A DNA stretch of 64,000 nt from Mangifera indica (GCF_011075055.1 NC_058138.1:3534001-3598000), one strand, 5' to 3'. Numbered from the stretch's first letter, positions 25,694 to 44,802 are shown. Translations and numbers: made by a program. The notes: generated from the sequence alone by a model not told the origin.

Positions 25694-28600
25694 ATGTCTC
25701 TCCTCCACCTCCAATTCTCCTCTTCCTCCTCCGCCGTTCGATCACCGCTTTCTCTTCCGTCGAAATGCCACACCACCGCCAGCTCCACCCAGTCTTCCTT
25801 TCACTCCTCCTCCGCCTCCTCAAAGAGCTCCAAAAGCTCCTCGTTGGCGGTAGCCTCCTCGTCGATGAAACATCAGGTCAACGATGGTTCGAGATTTAGA
25901 GTCAGGTCGAGCTTAGATACTGTGGAACACACTGTGGGCCAGGTTACCGAGGTTAACAAAGACACCTTCTGGCCCATCGTTAATGCCGCCGGCGACAAGA
26001 CGGTTGTTCTCGATATGTACACCCAGTGGTACGGTTCTTGTTTTTCTTACTTTTGTTGATTTATTTAATTTTTTCGTAAGAAGTTTTTTTAGAAGTATTT
26101 ATATTTATATTTTAAATTTGGTATGGTTACAGAAGGGAAATTGTGGTATGTTTACTGGTAGGGGTGTTGATGGGCCGTGCCGGGTTGGGCTGGCTTAGGT
26201 TCGGCCCATCGGGTTAATGGTTGGGCCCAAAACCCAAACAATAATAGGGTTTTAGATTGGATCGACCCATTAATATATAAAGACCCAAAATCCGACTTAT
26301 ATAGAAATGTGTCTTAAATAGGCCAGACTTTAAATATTTAAAAAAAATTGTAAATATAAATTATTTTTCAAATGATAAAACATAAATAAATATATACTAT
26401 GATAATATTCAAATAGATTGAATTCATTTGATACTTGATTCATTTGTAATATTTTATAATGATAAAATAAAAATAAAAATAAAATTATAAACACAAAGAA
26501 TTATTATTTATGAATTTAGATATTTTCTGAAAGATAATTGATGAGGGAAAATGAGATTAAAAATAAAATAAAATAATTAAGATTGAAAGATTTGTAAATG
26601 AAAATGAAAATGAAGAAAAATTAAATAGATTTATATAAAAAAATTAATTAATTAAAAAATTTTTAAAAATATATTGAAGGCCAAGGCTTTTCTCTCTGCC
26701 TGACAAGACTTCTACCGCAACACAGAAGAAAACACAAGGCAGAAGCCTAGCAAAGAAAAAAAAATTTAAACAATAGTGGGTCAGGCCAGCGCATGGGCAT
26801 AATATTAAAGCCCGAAGCCCAACCTAATAGGCCTATGGGCTTAGCCCGACATGCTTCAGTACGGGTCAAACTTTCTCGTGCCGTATTTTTTTTTTGTGCT
26901 TCATATTGAGCCTTTATTCGATCTGATTCAATTAACATGTCTATTTACCGGTACGAGGAAAGAGACATTATCAGTTTAGTGAGAATCGTCTAGCATTCTC
27001 AATGTAATTTAAGAAGGATTTTTTTTTTTCAAATATGTTTCTAAAAATATATATATTTTTTAAGATAAATTCTGTTGTGGTACTGGGAGAATAGTTGTAG
27101 TAAGGTTACCGGAAGTTTACAAACAAACCTTATCAATTCAGTGAAGATGATGCATGTATTGAAAAAGTTAAGCATTAAAAAAAATCTTGGGGAGGCCGAG
27201 CACACCATGTCATTTTGAAGTCTACCCTAGATGGGGCCAATATTAATTGTATGTCGGTCCAATCATATCTTGCCGTTTGTAGTTACCATTATTAGTTGAT
27301 CGTAGAAAAAGATTTTATTGGACCAATTCATAGTTAAAAGTTGCATCCATTTTACCTAGGACTTTAATTTGATAGCCATTTTCAATTACAACGGGATTCG
27401 AATCAAATTTATTTAAATTCGAACTTAACTCGAATAAATATAAAACAAGTTTGAGTTTAAGTTCAAATTTGAAAGTTTAATATTTTTAACTTGAGTTTAA
27501 GTTTTAGGATTGTTCAATTCGTCAAACTTAAAAATCTAAAAAATTTAATATGAATCAACTAAATAAAGTTATTTTAGTATTAAATTGAATTTAAAGCTTA
27601 GTTAAAGCTCAAATTCAAGCTCGAATCCTCTTGAACTAGTTGAACTCACCTTTGAAATGTGCTCGGTGGGCTCCAACTTGGCTACACTCAAATTGAGCCG
27701 TGTTCGAGATTGGCTCTGGTCAAATTCAACCCTATTTTCAATCTAGCAAGACTAAAGTGGAAAACATATGAAATTGTAGCTCTTGTTGTCGTATGTATTA
27801 GAGAATAACTTTGTTTTAATATTATTTTATTCTTAATTCAAACTTATCAATAAGGTAATAATATATTATATATATATATATCAAATTATATATAAAAAAA
27901 TGTGCTTACATGGTTTTATTATTTGAGTATTGCTATTTTTTTCGGGCATCCTAGAGATGAAATAGTAAGGAAGAACCAACAGTAACATTTGCTGGGGATG
28001 TGTAAACTAATACAAGGAACGGTGACCTCCAATTCTTGTTTCGCATACGAACTTAGGAATATAGCATATTGCCATCTTTGTACGTCTTTACTTGCAGCAG
28101 TGATTTGAGTTGGCGTTGGTTTTTTGGATGAGTAAACTTAGAAAAATTGTGGAAGTTTACTTAGTTATGAAGGTAGCAGAAGAAGAAGAAAGTGAATGAA
28201 TGGTCTTGCTTGCTTGGTTATGGAGAAAAAGCACAAAATAAGCAAAAATTGACAACAGTTATTAGTTTTAAAATATTTTCCTTTCACCGATTCAAATCAT
28301 TTTGATTTGTGTTTAATGTTTCTATTACTTGTTAATTGCCCTTTTGCTGGATTACCTTTTTTCTTCGCTTTTGCTTCGACTTTCCTGTGGACATAACCAA
28401 CCAAGTGTATCCTGTGTTTTAAGCTAGTTCATTTCAATTTGGAAAACCAATACCAACTCAATTCCAGCTCTGTTGCCGGCGGGTTTCATTGTAACTAAAA
28501 CTGCATTGCAGCTCTGGATGATTTTACATTTATTTTTATTTTTATTTGTCGTAGCTGGCAAAACATATGTGAGGTCTTGGTCTATTTTGAATAACATTTG

Positions 28601-29894
28601 TCTTCATTTCTGATATTTTTCTGCAGGTGTGGTCCATGCAAAATCATGGCTCCAAAATTTCAAGAATTGTCTGAAAAATACTCTGATGTTGTCTTTCTAA
28701 AGCTTGACTGCAACCAGGAGAACAGGGTTAGTAGTTACATATTTTAATTTTGATATCCTTGTTAACATGTCTACAGTAAATCTCTATAGTATGAAACGTC
28801 ACAGGTACAACATTGAACAGTTCATTAATAGACAGCCTAGACAAACTATTTTATATAAATTGATATGATTGTACTGTTGGATTAATTTGTGTCAATACAA
28901 TCCCAGTATGATAGCAGCTATGAATTTTAATTTCAATATCCATAGTGACAAGTTTCTATAGTAGGAAACACCATACCTATAACTGTTCACTGCTGACATC
29001 ATTTTCCGGCATTAGAATCTGCCGGAGCATAGCCTTTTCCAATAGTGAAGTTAGACTAATATCACCATAATAGTTGAATTGCGTATTATATCATATATTA
29101 AAAATTTAATTTTATATATCTTAGATTGCGTATCATAAGATATCTCTTTTTAAATAATAAAAATTCTCAGTTATTACACCATCATTTTGAAAATATTAAA
29201 CACCCCCAAAGTTTGATAATTTCTTAGATGCACCCTTATCACATCATCACTTTTATAAAAAAAAAGTATTAGTTATTATCTTACAATACACTTTCCCATA
29301 TTGCATCAATTTTCGATATATTTTATGTAAGCAAAAATAATACCAATCCAAAAAGTACTGTGTCTTTCTTTGTTTTAGCGTAAGAATTCTATGTCCCAAT
29401 GAAAGTTATGTCAATTTAAATAAAGAGGGAGAGTGACGGTTATCTTTAATAACTGTTAAGGGTAAAATTGGAATTATCACATATTATAGATTAATATTGT
29501 ATTTATAACCTTAATAGATCGGGCCAATCCATCATGGGTGGACTGGATCCAATATTTTAAAATATGTGTAATTTTCTATTCATATAGTATTGTATGATAT
29601 TAATAACGGTGAATATCATCTGTATAAACTGTTTTATATGATTTGATATGACAGTTTTTGGAGATTAATTTGTATGAATAATGTTTTATCCCAATATGAT
29701 ATTGGAAAATCACTTTCGCGCTCACCTTCTCTGACATATTTATAAAAATGGAATGGCAGCCATTGGCGAAAGAGCTTGGAATAAGGGTGGTTCCAACCTT
29801 CAAGATTCTGAAAGACAAGACGGTCGTAAAGGAGGTAACTGGTGCCAAATTTGATGATTTAGTTTTTGCCATTGAAACTGTTAGATCAAGCTGA
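25694..29894 (+). CDS. TRXF: Thioredoxin f, chloroplast precursor, complete
   Basis: Stromal thioredoxin that passes electrons from ferredoxin:thioredoxin reductase to Calvin-cycle and starch enzymes in light. Exons 25694-26028, 28627-28726 and 29760-29894 join in phase to 570 nt (189 residues). Residues 1 to about 70 are a Ser-rich transit peptide. The active site WCGPC is residues 112-116 and is split by intron 1 within the Trp codon. LDCNQENR carries the third cysteine (Cys140) characteristic of f-type thioredoxins and known as a glutathionylation site in the family. RVVPTFKILKD and VTGAKFDDLVFAIETVRSS are typical f-type C-terminal sequence. Intron 1 is 2.6 kb and has received two transposons (26159-26943 and 27387-27734). 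The gene is intact; identity as f-type rather than m-type is secure from these motifs. Confidence 0.96.
26159..26943. mobile_element. hAT-like non-autonomous element in thioredoxin f intron 1
   Basis: The 785-bp element starts TAGGGGTGTTGATGGGCCG and ends with the inverse of TAGACATGTTAATTGAATC. It is flanked by TTTACTGG (26151-26158) and TTTACCGG (26944-26951), an 8-bp duplication with one mismatch. Subterminal regions are rich in GGGCC/GGCCC in opposite orientation at the two ends, as in plant hAT elements. No transposase frame is present. Confidence 0.82.
27387..27734. mobile_element. hAT-like MITE in thioredoxin f intron 1
   Basis: The 348-bp element is flanked by TTTTCAAT on both sides (27379-27386 and 27735-27742), a perfect 8-bp target duplication. 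The ends TACAACGGGATTCGAATC and GTCAAATTCAACCCTA are only partly complementary, so the copy is old. The interior resembles the GAGCTC-rich subfamily (GTTCGAGATTGGCTC, AAGCTCGAATCC). Confidence 0.65.
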
Positions 29895-32790
29895 ATTTTT
29901 TTTTCTACTTGTTCTCTGTAAACTATTATTACTATAATGAACAAAATGTGGACCTGCAAAATAGCTGTCTGTTTTTCTTAAGTATGTATGTATGTATTTA
30001 GCTCACGTTGAAATGATGGAAAGAAAATAACTGTTTGTATCTATGATTTAAAAAACGGAGCGGACCGGTCAGTTCAACCAGTTGAACTGAGAACTGGCTC
30101 CAAGTCTACTCCGATTAACATGAAAAAACAGTTCATTCATTGAACCAGTCAAAACAGGGTTTTATTAGATGAATCAGTCAAAATCGGGTTTGACTAAAAT
30201 TTAGATTTTTTTTGAAATTTTAATTATTTGTATTAGATTGGAAGAATTTTTAAAGGTTTAAAAGGAAAAATAAGTTCAAAAATAAAATAAAAAATAAGAA
30301 AAAAGTATTTCATATCCATTGAAATATTTTCTATAGACAATAATTTACATAATTATATTTTTTTTATATTATGAGATTGAAATTTTTTTTATTTTAATTG
30401 TTTTATTGAAATTAAATGAATAATTATTACTCTTTAAAAGAGATATGTTTTAATCTTTATAGGTATAAGTATTCTGATTGATTTTATTTTTTTACAAATT
30501 TTTAAGTAAAATCTATTTATTATAATTTGATAATAAATTAAATCGATCGATTTTTAGTTGAATTGGTCGAATTATAAGCTAATGAGACAACTAATTCGAT
30601 CATCACTCTAATTTTAAAAATATTAGTTTGAATTTATCCAAATTGGATTGACCTGAGATTAAATCGAACAAATTATGTTACATTCAACCACCAATACCAT
30701 CAAATCAAACTGATTCAACTGTTATGAACATAAATTGATATTGAAGATGTCAGGACTTGAATCTTGATTTATAAATCCATTGTTTGGTCAAAGACACCGT
30801 TGTATTGAAATAATTTATTATTGAATATTATATAATAAACATATTTAATAAACTTATTTTAAAATTTTAATTATATCATATTTTCTGCATGATGATACCA
30901 TAGAACCAATCAACCTATGAACCAATAATTTGACCATATCAAGCCCAATGAGAGACTATAGACATTGATTTCAATTACATGTTTAATGAATCATAATCTA
31001 AAGAAATCAAAGAATTTGACTTCACCTAAACCTTCTTGGTTGATAAGGATTGGGCATGATTTTACCCTTATTAAAAGTTGAATGGAAAAAGTCTCTACTT
31101 ATTTAATAATTTCACATGGCCTCTGGCTAGATCTCTATTAAATTAAGGGTATAATAGTCAGTTCACAATGGGTCATGCATGCAGATTTGGAGGCTTTTGA
31201 TTGGTTATGCCTATACTAATATTTCAATGGCCAAGTGCCTATGTCCCACCCAAGGTTTGAAAAACACATTCCCATCTTTTAAGTTTCAAAAAACCAAATT
31301 CCCACCTATAATTCATTTCTGTTAATGAATTTGTTAATTTTTTTTTCATAAATAAATGTTTTGCCCCTTCGTTAAAATTATATAATTTTTATTAACACTA
31401 AATATAAATATGAAATTACTAATATATACTTACTAGTTTAAAAATTTTTCACTTAAATTTCTAAAAAAAATAAAACTATAAAAATAAAAAAATCTATGTA
31501 AAATAACTTTCATGTCCTTACACTTAATGGAATTTATCGACCAAAATGAATAACATGTAAGAAATTAGGTTTTTTAAATTAAAGGGGAATAGTTTGTCAT
31601 TTAAGTAAATCTTATATGAGCAATACTTTTGATGCCTATGTAAATGTGAAATTCCATAGCTTTAGTATAATGAGTATCTTTATTTATATATTTTTAATTC
31701 AAAGTTAGAATGTTTAATAATATTAAAATGCTCTAATTTTTATTTTATTCACCATATCACATATGTTGTAATATTTTTTTAAGAATGAGAAATATTTTTT
31801 TAACAAAATTATTTGCACTCTCAATATGATATTTCGTGTGATTGAGAATTTTTTTTATCACTAATTCAAAATTATTTAATCAAATAATTCTACATAGTTT
31901 TATGGGTCTAAACAATTTCTTAAAGATTTGGGTTGCTTTTGTAATTTTTGAAACTAAAAAAGTGTTGATAAATATTAGTTTGTTCACATTTTATGGTTAA
32001 TTAAGATTTGTAGAATGTACATAAAAAAATAGTTGTAAATAACCTTTATTTTTCCTATTTATATGGAATTACCAAATATGATTGTATTTTTGTCCAAAAG
32101 GTTGAGAGAATTTTTTAAAATCCGGGAAAATGATGGGTTAATTGATTAAGTGAAACGATGATTTTGGTAAGAAAATAAATAATTTTTTTATTGTCGGATA
32201 TTAAAAAACCTAGTAAGCCTTATCACACATATTTAATGTTCATCATACTTAATCGTTGTTTATCATAATTGTTCATAATAGAATTTAGAGTTCGATATTT
32301 TTGGTAAAAAAATGTATTTTTGATTGTACTTGTATAATCCATAAAATGGTGGTTAATATTGTTTAACCTTAATAAAATTAGGTTAATTTAATTAATTTCT
32401 ATTTAATTAATCACCTAATTATAAATTACAAAATTTGTATAAAAACTGAGTAATACAAATTTTGATATATTATAATATAATTAGATATTATTTTATTCTT
32501 AATTTAAAATCATTTCGTGACATACGGTTGTATCCATATTCAATAGTAAACCAAAAAGAAAAGTTAAGAGGTTGAGGTTGAACCAATGCAAAATTTTAGA
32601 TATTATACTGATATTTTACACGTACAAAATTAAAACCTTTCAAAGTCAACGAGGCTAATCCTTTGGATCTGCTAGTGTTGTGTTTTAGCACGACAGTAGG
32701 CAGTGTTAAGCCGTGTCATGCTAACCCACAAGCATAACCCAAGACCCCCTACGTTGTGCTACTTGCAAACCCTTTGTGGGCTAACACACG
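29895..32790. other. Intergenic region downstream of thioredoxin f
   Basis: No gene seen. The first 60-100 bases are the probable thioredoxin f 3' UTR. About 30058-30740 is a repeat with GGACCGGTCAGTTCAACCAG and GAACCAGTCAAAACAGGG words, of a type dispersed in plant genomes, whose class I cannot assign. Near 31220-31380 there is half of a Mutator-like arm (CCCACCCAAGGTTTGAAAAA). Confidence 0.45.
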
Positions 32791-32800
32791 TGCTTTGCAC

Positions 32801-33265
32801 TAGGGGTGTTCAAAATTATCCGATAATCAAATCGAACTAATTTTTAAACCAAAACCCTAACTGAAAAATAGGTTATTTGAAAAATCGGTTCGGATATCGG
32901 TTCAAAAATATATAAAAACCGAATTTTCGATTTGGTTACCGATTTGCCAAAATTTCAAAATCGGTTAACCAAACCGAACCGATTTTTAAAAAATTGAATA
33001 AAAATTGAATAAAATATTAATAGAATATTAAATAAATTTTCAAAAAATTAGAAAAAAATAATAAAATATGATAATTTTTAAAATTCGGTTCAAAAATTGG
33101 TTAACCGAAAATTCGGTTCGGTTAATTGATATTTTCAATTTGGTTCAAAATCGGTTAATTTTTAAATCAGTTTGGTTTCGGTTCATGATTTTTTTCAAAC
33201 CGAAAATTCGGTTCGGTTAAAAAAATGGGCAAAGCGGTTCGGTTAATCGGTCTTGAACACCCCTA
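32801..33265. mobile_element. hAT-like MITE with perfect 8-bp target duplication, upstream of GFAT
   Basis: The 465-bp element begins TAGGGGTGTTCAAAATTATC and ends TCTTGAACACCCCTA, giving a 13-bp perfect inverted repeat TAGGGGTGTTCAA. CTTTGCAC flanks both sides (32793-32800 and 33266-33273). The interior is made of many ATCGGTT/AACCGAT and TTCGGTT words. It lies 340 bases before the GFAT start codon and therefore within or next to its promoter. Confidence 0.92.
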
Positions 33266-33525
33266 CTTTGCACAACATCCGTTATTTTGTATATTTTTAA
33301 TTTTTAAGTTTTATTGTTTTTCATGAACTTAATCAGGGTTGGATCTTAAATCCTTCAATATGACCTACAATGCAATGGTCCTAATGCGATACACAATTTT
33401 GTACGTTGTGTCAAAATTGGAGAGGTCCTAAACGTTTTAAAACTCGCACAGACACCCCCAACTTTGGATAAGCGAAGATTCAAAGGCTTCCATCGTCATC
33501 ATCATCATCAACCAACCCACCGTTC

Positions 33526-33533
33526 TATAAAAA
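33526..33533 (+). promoter_or_regulatory. Probable TATA box of the GFAT gene
   Basis: TATAAAAA lies 79 bases before the GFAT start codon, in a spacing that would place transcription start near 33557 and give a leader of about 50 nt. Confidence 0.6.
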
Positions 33534-33604
33534 GCCTTTCTCCTCAAAACCAGCGAACATCAAAACACAAATCAAATCAAATTCAACTCATTAACGGAAA
33601 TAAA

Positions 33605-40711
<7,107 letters not shown>

Positions 40712-41006
40712 AGAAACTTAATAGGAGTAGAAAGCTTACCCTCATTCATATGATTTTTTGATTTAATTGAGGTTATACAATTTAGAAGAAAAATAATAGG
40801 CATATTGATGATGCAGTTGAAGAGTGGCTTGGCAAATTTGGGGAATGCATTTTAGAAAGACAAAGAAGTTTGAACGCTCTAATCTCCTTGCTTTGAGAGC
40901 GGCTGAATGACTGTTTCCCACCTGATCTTTGATGTATTAACTGTTTTCACCTTTGAAGTTTGAAAAGTCTATTTGTCCATCAATCATTCACTTTCGTTAA
41001 TAAAAA

Positions 41007-41804
41007 GGCCAAAGGATTATTTCCTACCCAAACTATGTTGAATTCTTAAGGTTTCTTCTGTTAAGTTTGAAAATCCTATATATTTACTCATAACCGTTTA
41101 AATCTGTTAATTTTAAGAGTAAAATCGTTATTTTATATTTAATATTAAAAATTAACTTAAATATGATTTAATTCCCCTCTTTAAATTTAAAAAACTAACT
41201 TTTCTCTCCTAAACTAAGTTTGAAAAATCACATTGCCCCACTAGGGTTTAGTTTTAAAATCTATTCACTTTCTTCGACGTCATAGTCGGTTATTTCTCCC
41301 TCTTGATGGTTTTCCTTTCTCTGACGGCCCCTCTCAATTTCACTCTAACCAATCCAGTGTCGAGAGACATCGTCTAGGAAGATGATCGTTTTCTCAGACA
41401 AAGACGAGACGATTCATCGTCCTTTGGGAAGATTTGGGTCGTCTGGGAAGACGATTTTTCTTTTCAGACGATATCTCTAGACATCGGATGGGTTGGGATG
41501 GAGTTGAAGTAGGTCGTCGGAGGAAGAGAAATCGTCGGGAGGGAAAGACGGTCGACGATGACACTAGTAAAGTGAACGGATTTTGAAATTAAACCCTAAG
41601 GGGGAAAATTTGATCTTTTCAAACTTGGTTTAGAGGATAAAATGCTAATTTTTAAATTTTTAGGGGGGAAAATGAGATTACATTTTTAGGGGTTAGATTT
41701 TCGTTAAATTTAACTGACCATGAGTGAGTAATTGATATTTTCAAAGTTAACGAAAAGAACTTTGAAAAATCAATATACTTTGGATGGGAAAGAGTCTTTT
41801 GGCC
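41007..41804. mobile_element. Mutator-like MITE with perfect 9-bp target duplication, downstream of GFAT
   Basis: The 798-bp element begins GGCCAAAGGATTATTTCCTA and ends GGAAAGAGTCTTTTGGCC. TAATAAAAA flanks it on both sides (40998-41006 and 41805-41813). Arms of about 250 bp are inverted repeats containing CCCTAGGGG-type ends; the interior has CGTCTGGGAAGACGAT-like repeats. It has no coding capacity. It starts 296 bases after the GFAT stop codon, and the duplicated target contains AATAAA, a possible polyadenylation signal. Confidence 0.92.
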
Positions 41805-41927
41805 TAATAAAAATCATAAGTTTAAGAGTAGAAAGAATATTTTCATATTCAATTTACATCATGTCATCAAGTTATTTTTGTTGACACAAAATTTGTGATG
41901 TGAATTAAAATTTCTAATAAAATTATG

Positions 41928-42088
41928 TGTACTTATTTTAAAGACATAAATAAATACATATTTAATGTATTATTACGTGATTGAGTGATTTTGAATTAAA
42001 GACAAGTAATGTCCAATTATGTGATAACATATATAAGTGTATATTAATTTATATATTCAAAATAAGTATGTACAGTATTACTAAAAAA
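41928..42088. mobile_element. AT-rich palindromic MITE
   Basis: The left end AATTATGTGTACTTATTTTA is mirrored by AAAATAAGTATGTACAGTAT; the centre reads TGATTGAGTGATTTTGAATT then AATGTCCAATTATGTGATAA. It is a clean example of the recurrent family. Confidence 0.75.
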
Positions 42089-42132
42089 TTTTAGCACTCA
42101 ATAGATATAGAATCCTTAAGAAGCATACAATT

Positions 42133-42647
42133 AGAGTTGCATTTGGGTAGAGTCAAATTTAAGCTTGAGTTAATTAAGTTTGGCTTGAAAGTTTGAGCTC
42201 ACAAGCTTTTTTTAAACTAGTTCAATTTGAGGGGAGTCGAGTTTAAATTCGATAGTCCAAGTTGAGTTTGGTTTGATACCATATTTGAGTAAAAATTGAT
42301 CAAATCAATCTCTTATTTTACCTAATTTAATGATTGTGTGATTGGTCAGTGGATTTGAGGTTTGATATGTTTGGTGTGGACTTGATGGATTACTTTGATT
42401 CAAGTGGAGCAGAACAACATCATTTTGATTTGTATTAATTAAAAGATATTGTTTTATTCGATTTGAATCGAGCTTTTTTAGACTCATAAGCTTAATGAGT
42501 CAAACATCTCTTAAGCTCGAGTTTGACCATATAAAACTCTTAGGTTTGAGTTTGATTTCGAACTTGCTTTAATCAAGCTTGTTTTTGGGTACGTTTAAAC
42601 CAAATTAAAAAATAAGTTCAAACTAATTCGGTTTAAATCTAACTCTA
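42133..42647. mobile_element. Larger degraded hAT-like element of the GAGCTC-rich subfamily
   Basis: The ends AGAGTTGCATTTGGGTAGAG and CGGTTTAAATCTAACTCT are imperfect inverted repeats. The interior has TTTGAGCTCACAAGC, ATTCGATTTGAATCGAGC and CTTAAGCTCGAGTTTG. The target duplication is not clear. Confidence 0.45.
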
Positions 42648-42699
42648 CACACAATTGATAGTCTAAGCACATGGGTGTTGAAACATCAAGTTTGTCACC

Positions 42700-43530
42700 A
42701 TAAGAGTATATTACATATTTCCACCCAATGTTTAGCGTAAAAACATTTTTCCACTCCTTGATGATATGAATAACTTTTTTAACCCAAAATCAAACCTATT
42801 AATGAAAAAGAATTCTAAAACAATGTCAGAATGTAAAATTATCATATTATCTCAAACTATTTAACTTTTCAAAATTATCATATTATTCTAAATTAATGAA
42901 AAATTAAAAAGGTAAATTAAATATTAAATTTACTTTAAAACACCCTTCTTCCTATTTTCTTTCATCCACACCCTACTTTTTCTTTGACTTATCAATGATG
43001 TTAATTTGACTTCCACATACACCTTTGATGCTAATCTACCTATCTTCCACATATTCCCCTGACAATGTCATCCTTTCCACCTCATTTCCCTTCCCATGTC
43101 GATCTCTTTTTTTCCAAATCCATCTAGTATTGATTGTAACTTTCGATAATTCAATCCACCGATATTAACATTTTTCACTTTATCTGATATTGATTACATC
43201 ACCAATGATGGTGAAACTTCAGTTGAACGATAACTAAGGTTTTAAAAGTGTAAATGCAATATTTCAATTTTATTAAAGGGCAAAAATGTGATTTGACATG
43301 TAAAATGGTTATATTTTAATTTTTATAAAATTATAACTTTATATATAAGTAAATTTGACTTGCGCTATTCGAATTAGAGATGGCAATGGGTAACATGACC
43401 CACAAATTTATGAATTGTGCCAAGGCCAAGGCCCATGAATAAAATGGATTGTGTTGGGATTTCACAAAAAATCTGAGTCGACACAATATAACCTGTAAAA
43501 ATTAAATATTATAATTGTGAAACTTTATAC
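42700..43530. other. Intergenic, repeat-derived
   Basis: From 42715 a TTTCCACCCAATGTTTAG arm resembles the Mutator-like family but without a matching right end. At 43378 AGAGATGGCAATGGGTAACA looks like a hAT left end (TAGAGATGGCAA type), again without a clear partner. No gene is seen. Confidence 0.4.
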
Positions 43531-43534
43531 AAAA

Positions 43535-43700
43535 TGTTTTTTAATAAAATTATATATATCTATTTTGAGTATATAAATAAGTATATATCTAATGTGTGTA
43601 GTTATATGAATGAATGATTTTAAAATAAAAATAAAATAATATTAAATTATATGATGATATATATAAATATATTATATACTTAAAATAAATACATATAATA
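43535..43700. mobile_element. AT-rich palindromic MITE upstream of KRI1
   Basis: The arms AATTATATATATCTATTTTG and TTAAAATAAATACATATAAT are complementary, and the centre ATGAATGATTTTAAAATAAA is the family core. It lies immediately before the promoter-like block shared with BCCP. Confidence 0.65.
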
Positions 43701-43719
43701 TTACTCATATTTTTTTTTT

Positions 43720-43860
43720 TCCGTCAATAAATCAGAGATATCAATTGGAAACAAAATAAAAAAAATCTTAAAACAAACGGGACAAAATACCAAAAAAAGG
43801 AGATACACGGTGAAATGGGAAAGCGAGTAAATTAATTTACATTCGAACACTAGTCTTTGA
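43720..43860 (+). promoter_or_regulatory. Block 1 of a sequence shared with the BCCP promoter
   Basis: This stretch aligns with 53795-53945 upstream of BCCP in the same orientation. Shared words include AGAGATAT, ACAAAATAAAA, AAAACAAA, ACACG and AAAGCGAGTA followed by TTAATTTAC/CTAATTTAC. In the KRI1 copy it is separated from block 2 (44745-44774) by about 880 bases of inserted repeats. Confidence 0.65.
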
Positions 43861-43884
43861 TTTTGCACCATATAACATATAATA

Positions 43885-44182
43885 ATATCAATAAAATTAT
43901 ATGTATATATTTTTAGTATACAAATGGATATATATTTGATATATTATTAAATGATAAGATAATTTTAAATTAAAAATAATATAACATCAAATCATATAAT
44001 AATATATCATATGTATACTAAAAAATGAGCATGCATAACATTTCTATAATAATATTATATATACTTATAATATATATTAATTTAAATACTAATAATGTGT
44101 TATTATTTAATTATACGATACTCTATTTTTAATTTAAAATCACCGTATCTCATGAGCGTATATAGTATTATACTATTATCAA
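43885..44182. mobile_element. Two adjacent AT-rich palindromic MITEs
   Basis: One copy spans about 43885-44038 (ATTATATGTATATATTTTTA ... AAAAAATGAGCATGCATAAC) and another about 44040-44182 (ending CTCATGAGCGTATATAGTAT). Both have the family core, and both lie between the two blocks shared with the BCCP promoter. Confidence 0.6.
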
Positions 44183-44358
44183 CTGCCTTTTTTTTCTTCT
44201 TTCTTTCTTATAATTAGATAAGTCAAAGGGTTTGGGTTGGCTTGTGGAATGACCTAACTCTCTTAATTTTGACATGATTCGTAAAATTACGTGTTATACC
44301 AGACCTAAGGGTTTTATGGGCCGCATTGCAGGCCTTAAGGTCTAGCATATCTAACAAC

Positions 44359-44602
44359 TAGGGCTGGACTCGAGCTGAGCCAGCTCGAGCCGAAACAAGC
44401 TGGGCTTAGCCGAGCTCGAACTGGTTCGATAGATTTTTAATTAAAATTTTTTATACAAAACGACGTCGTTTTAATCAATATATATTAAAAACGATGTCGT
44501 TTTGATAACGAAAATCGAATCGAGCAGAGCTGAGCCTAAAACGAGCCGGCCTAAGCCGAGCTTGATTGAGCTCAAGCTCAGCTCAGTTCGAATCCAGTCC
44601 TG
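44359..44602. mobile_element. hAT-like MITE, GAGCTC-rich subfamily, perfect 8-bp target duplication
   Basis: The 244-bp element runs from TAGGGCTGGACTCGAGCTGA to GCTCAGTTCGAATCCAGTCC-TG and is flanked by CTAACAAC on both sides (44351-44358 and 44603-44610). Its centre has AAAACGACGTCGTTTT (44457-44472), a 16-bp perfect palindrome, and a near copy AAAACGATGTCGTTTT about 30 bases on. It appears to be nested in another GGGCC-rich hAT-like sequence (about 44215-44690). Confidence 0.9.
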
Positions 44603-44744
44603 CTAACAACAAAAATAAGTAAAAATAATTTTAAAATAAAAATAATTAATATATATAATATTGGGTTGACCTGCTATAGTGCATGGATCGATTCTTAAAA
44701 GCCCTAGAAAACATGATCTCAAAATCACCGAGCCGTATCCCAAA

Positions 44745-44774
44745 CCTTTTGACGGATCCCTCTAAACCTCAAAG
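44745..44774 (+). promoter_or_regulatory. Block 2 of a sequence shared with the BCCP promoter
   Basis: Thirty bases beginning CCTTTTGACGGATCCCTCTA match 54045-54074 in the BCCP upstream region with two substitutions and no gap. Confidence 0.8.
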
Positions 44775-44802
44775 CCCCAGATTTCGAGTCTTACATCTAT
44801 TC

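Noticed and set aside
33464..33604. N-terminal extension of GFAT by 47 residues
   Set aside because: The extension begins at a non-ATG codon, and Cys must be residue 2 for glutaminase activity, which fixes the start at 33605.
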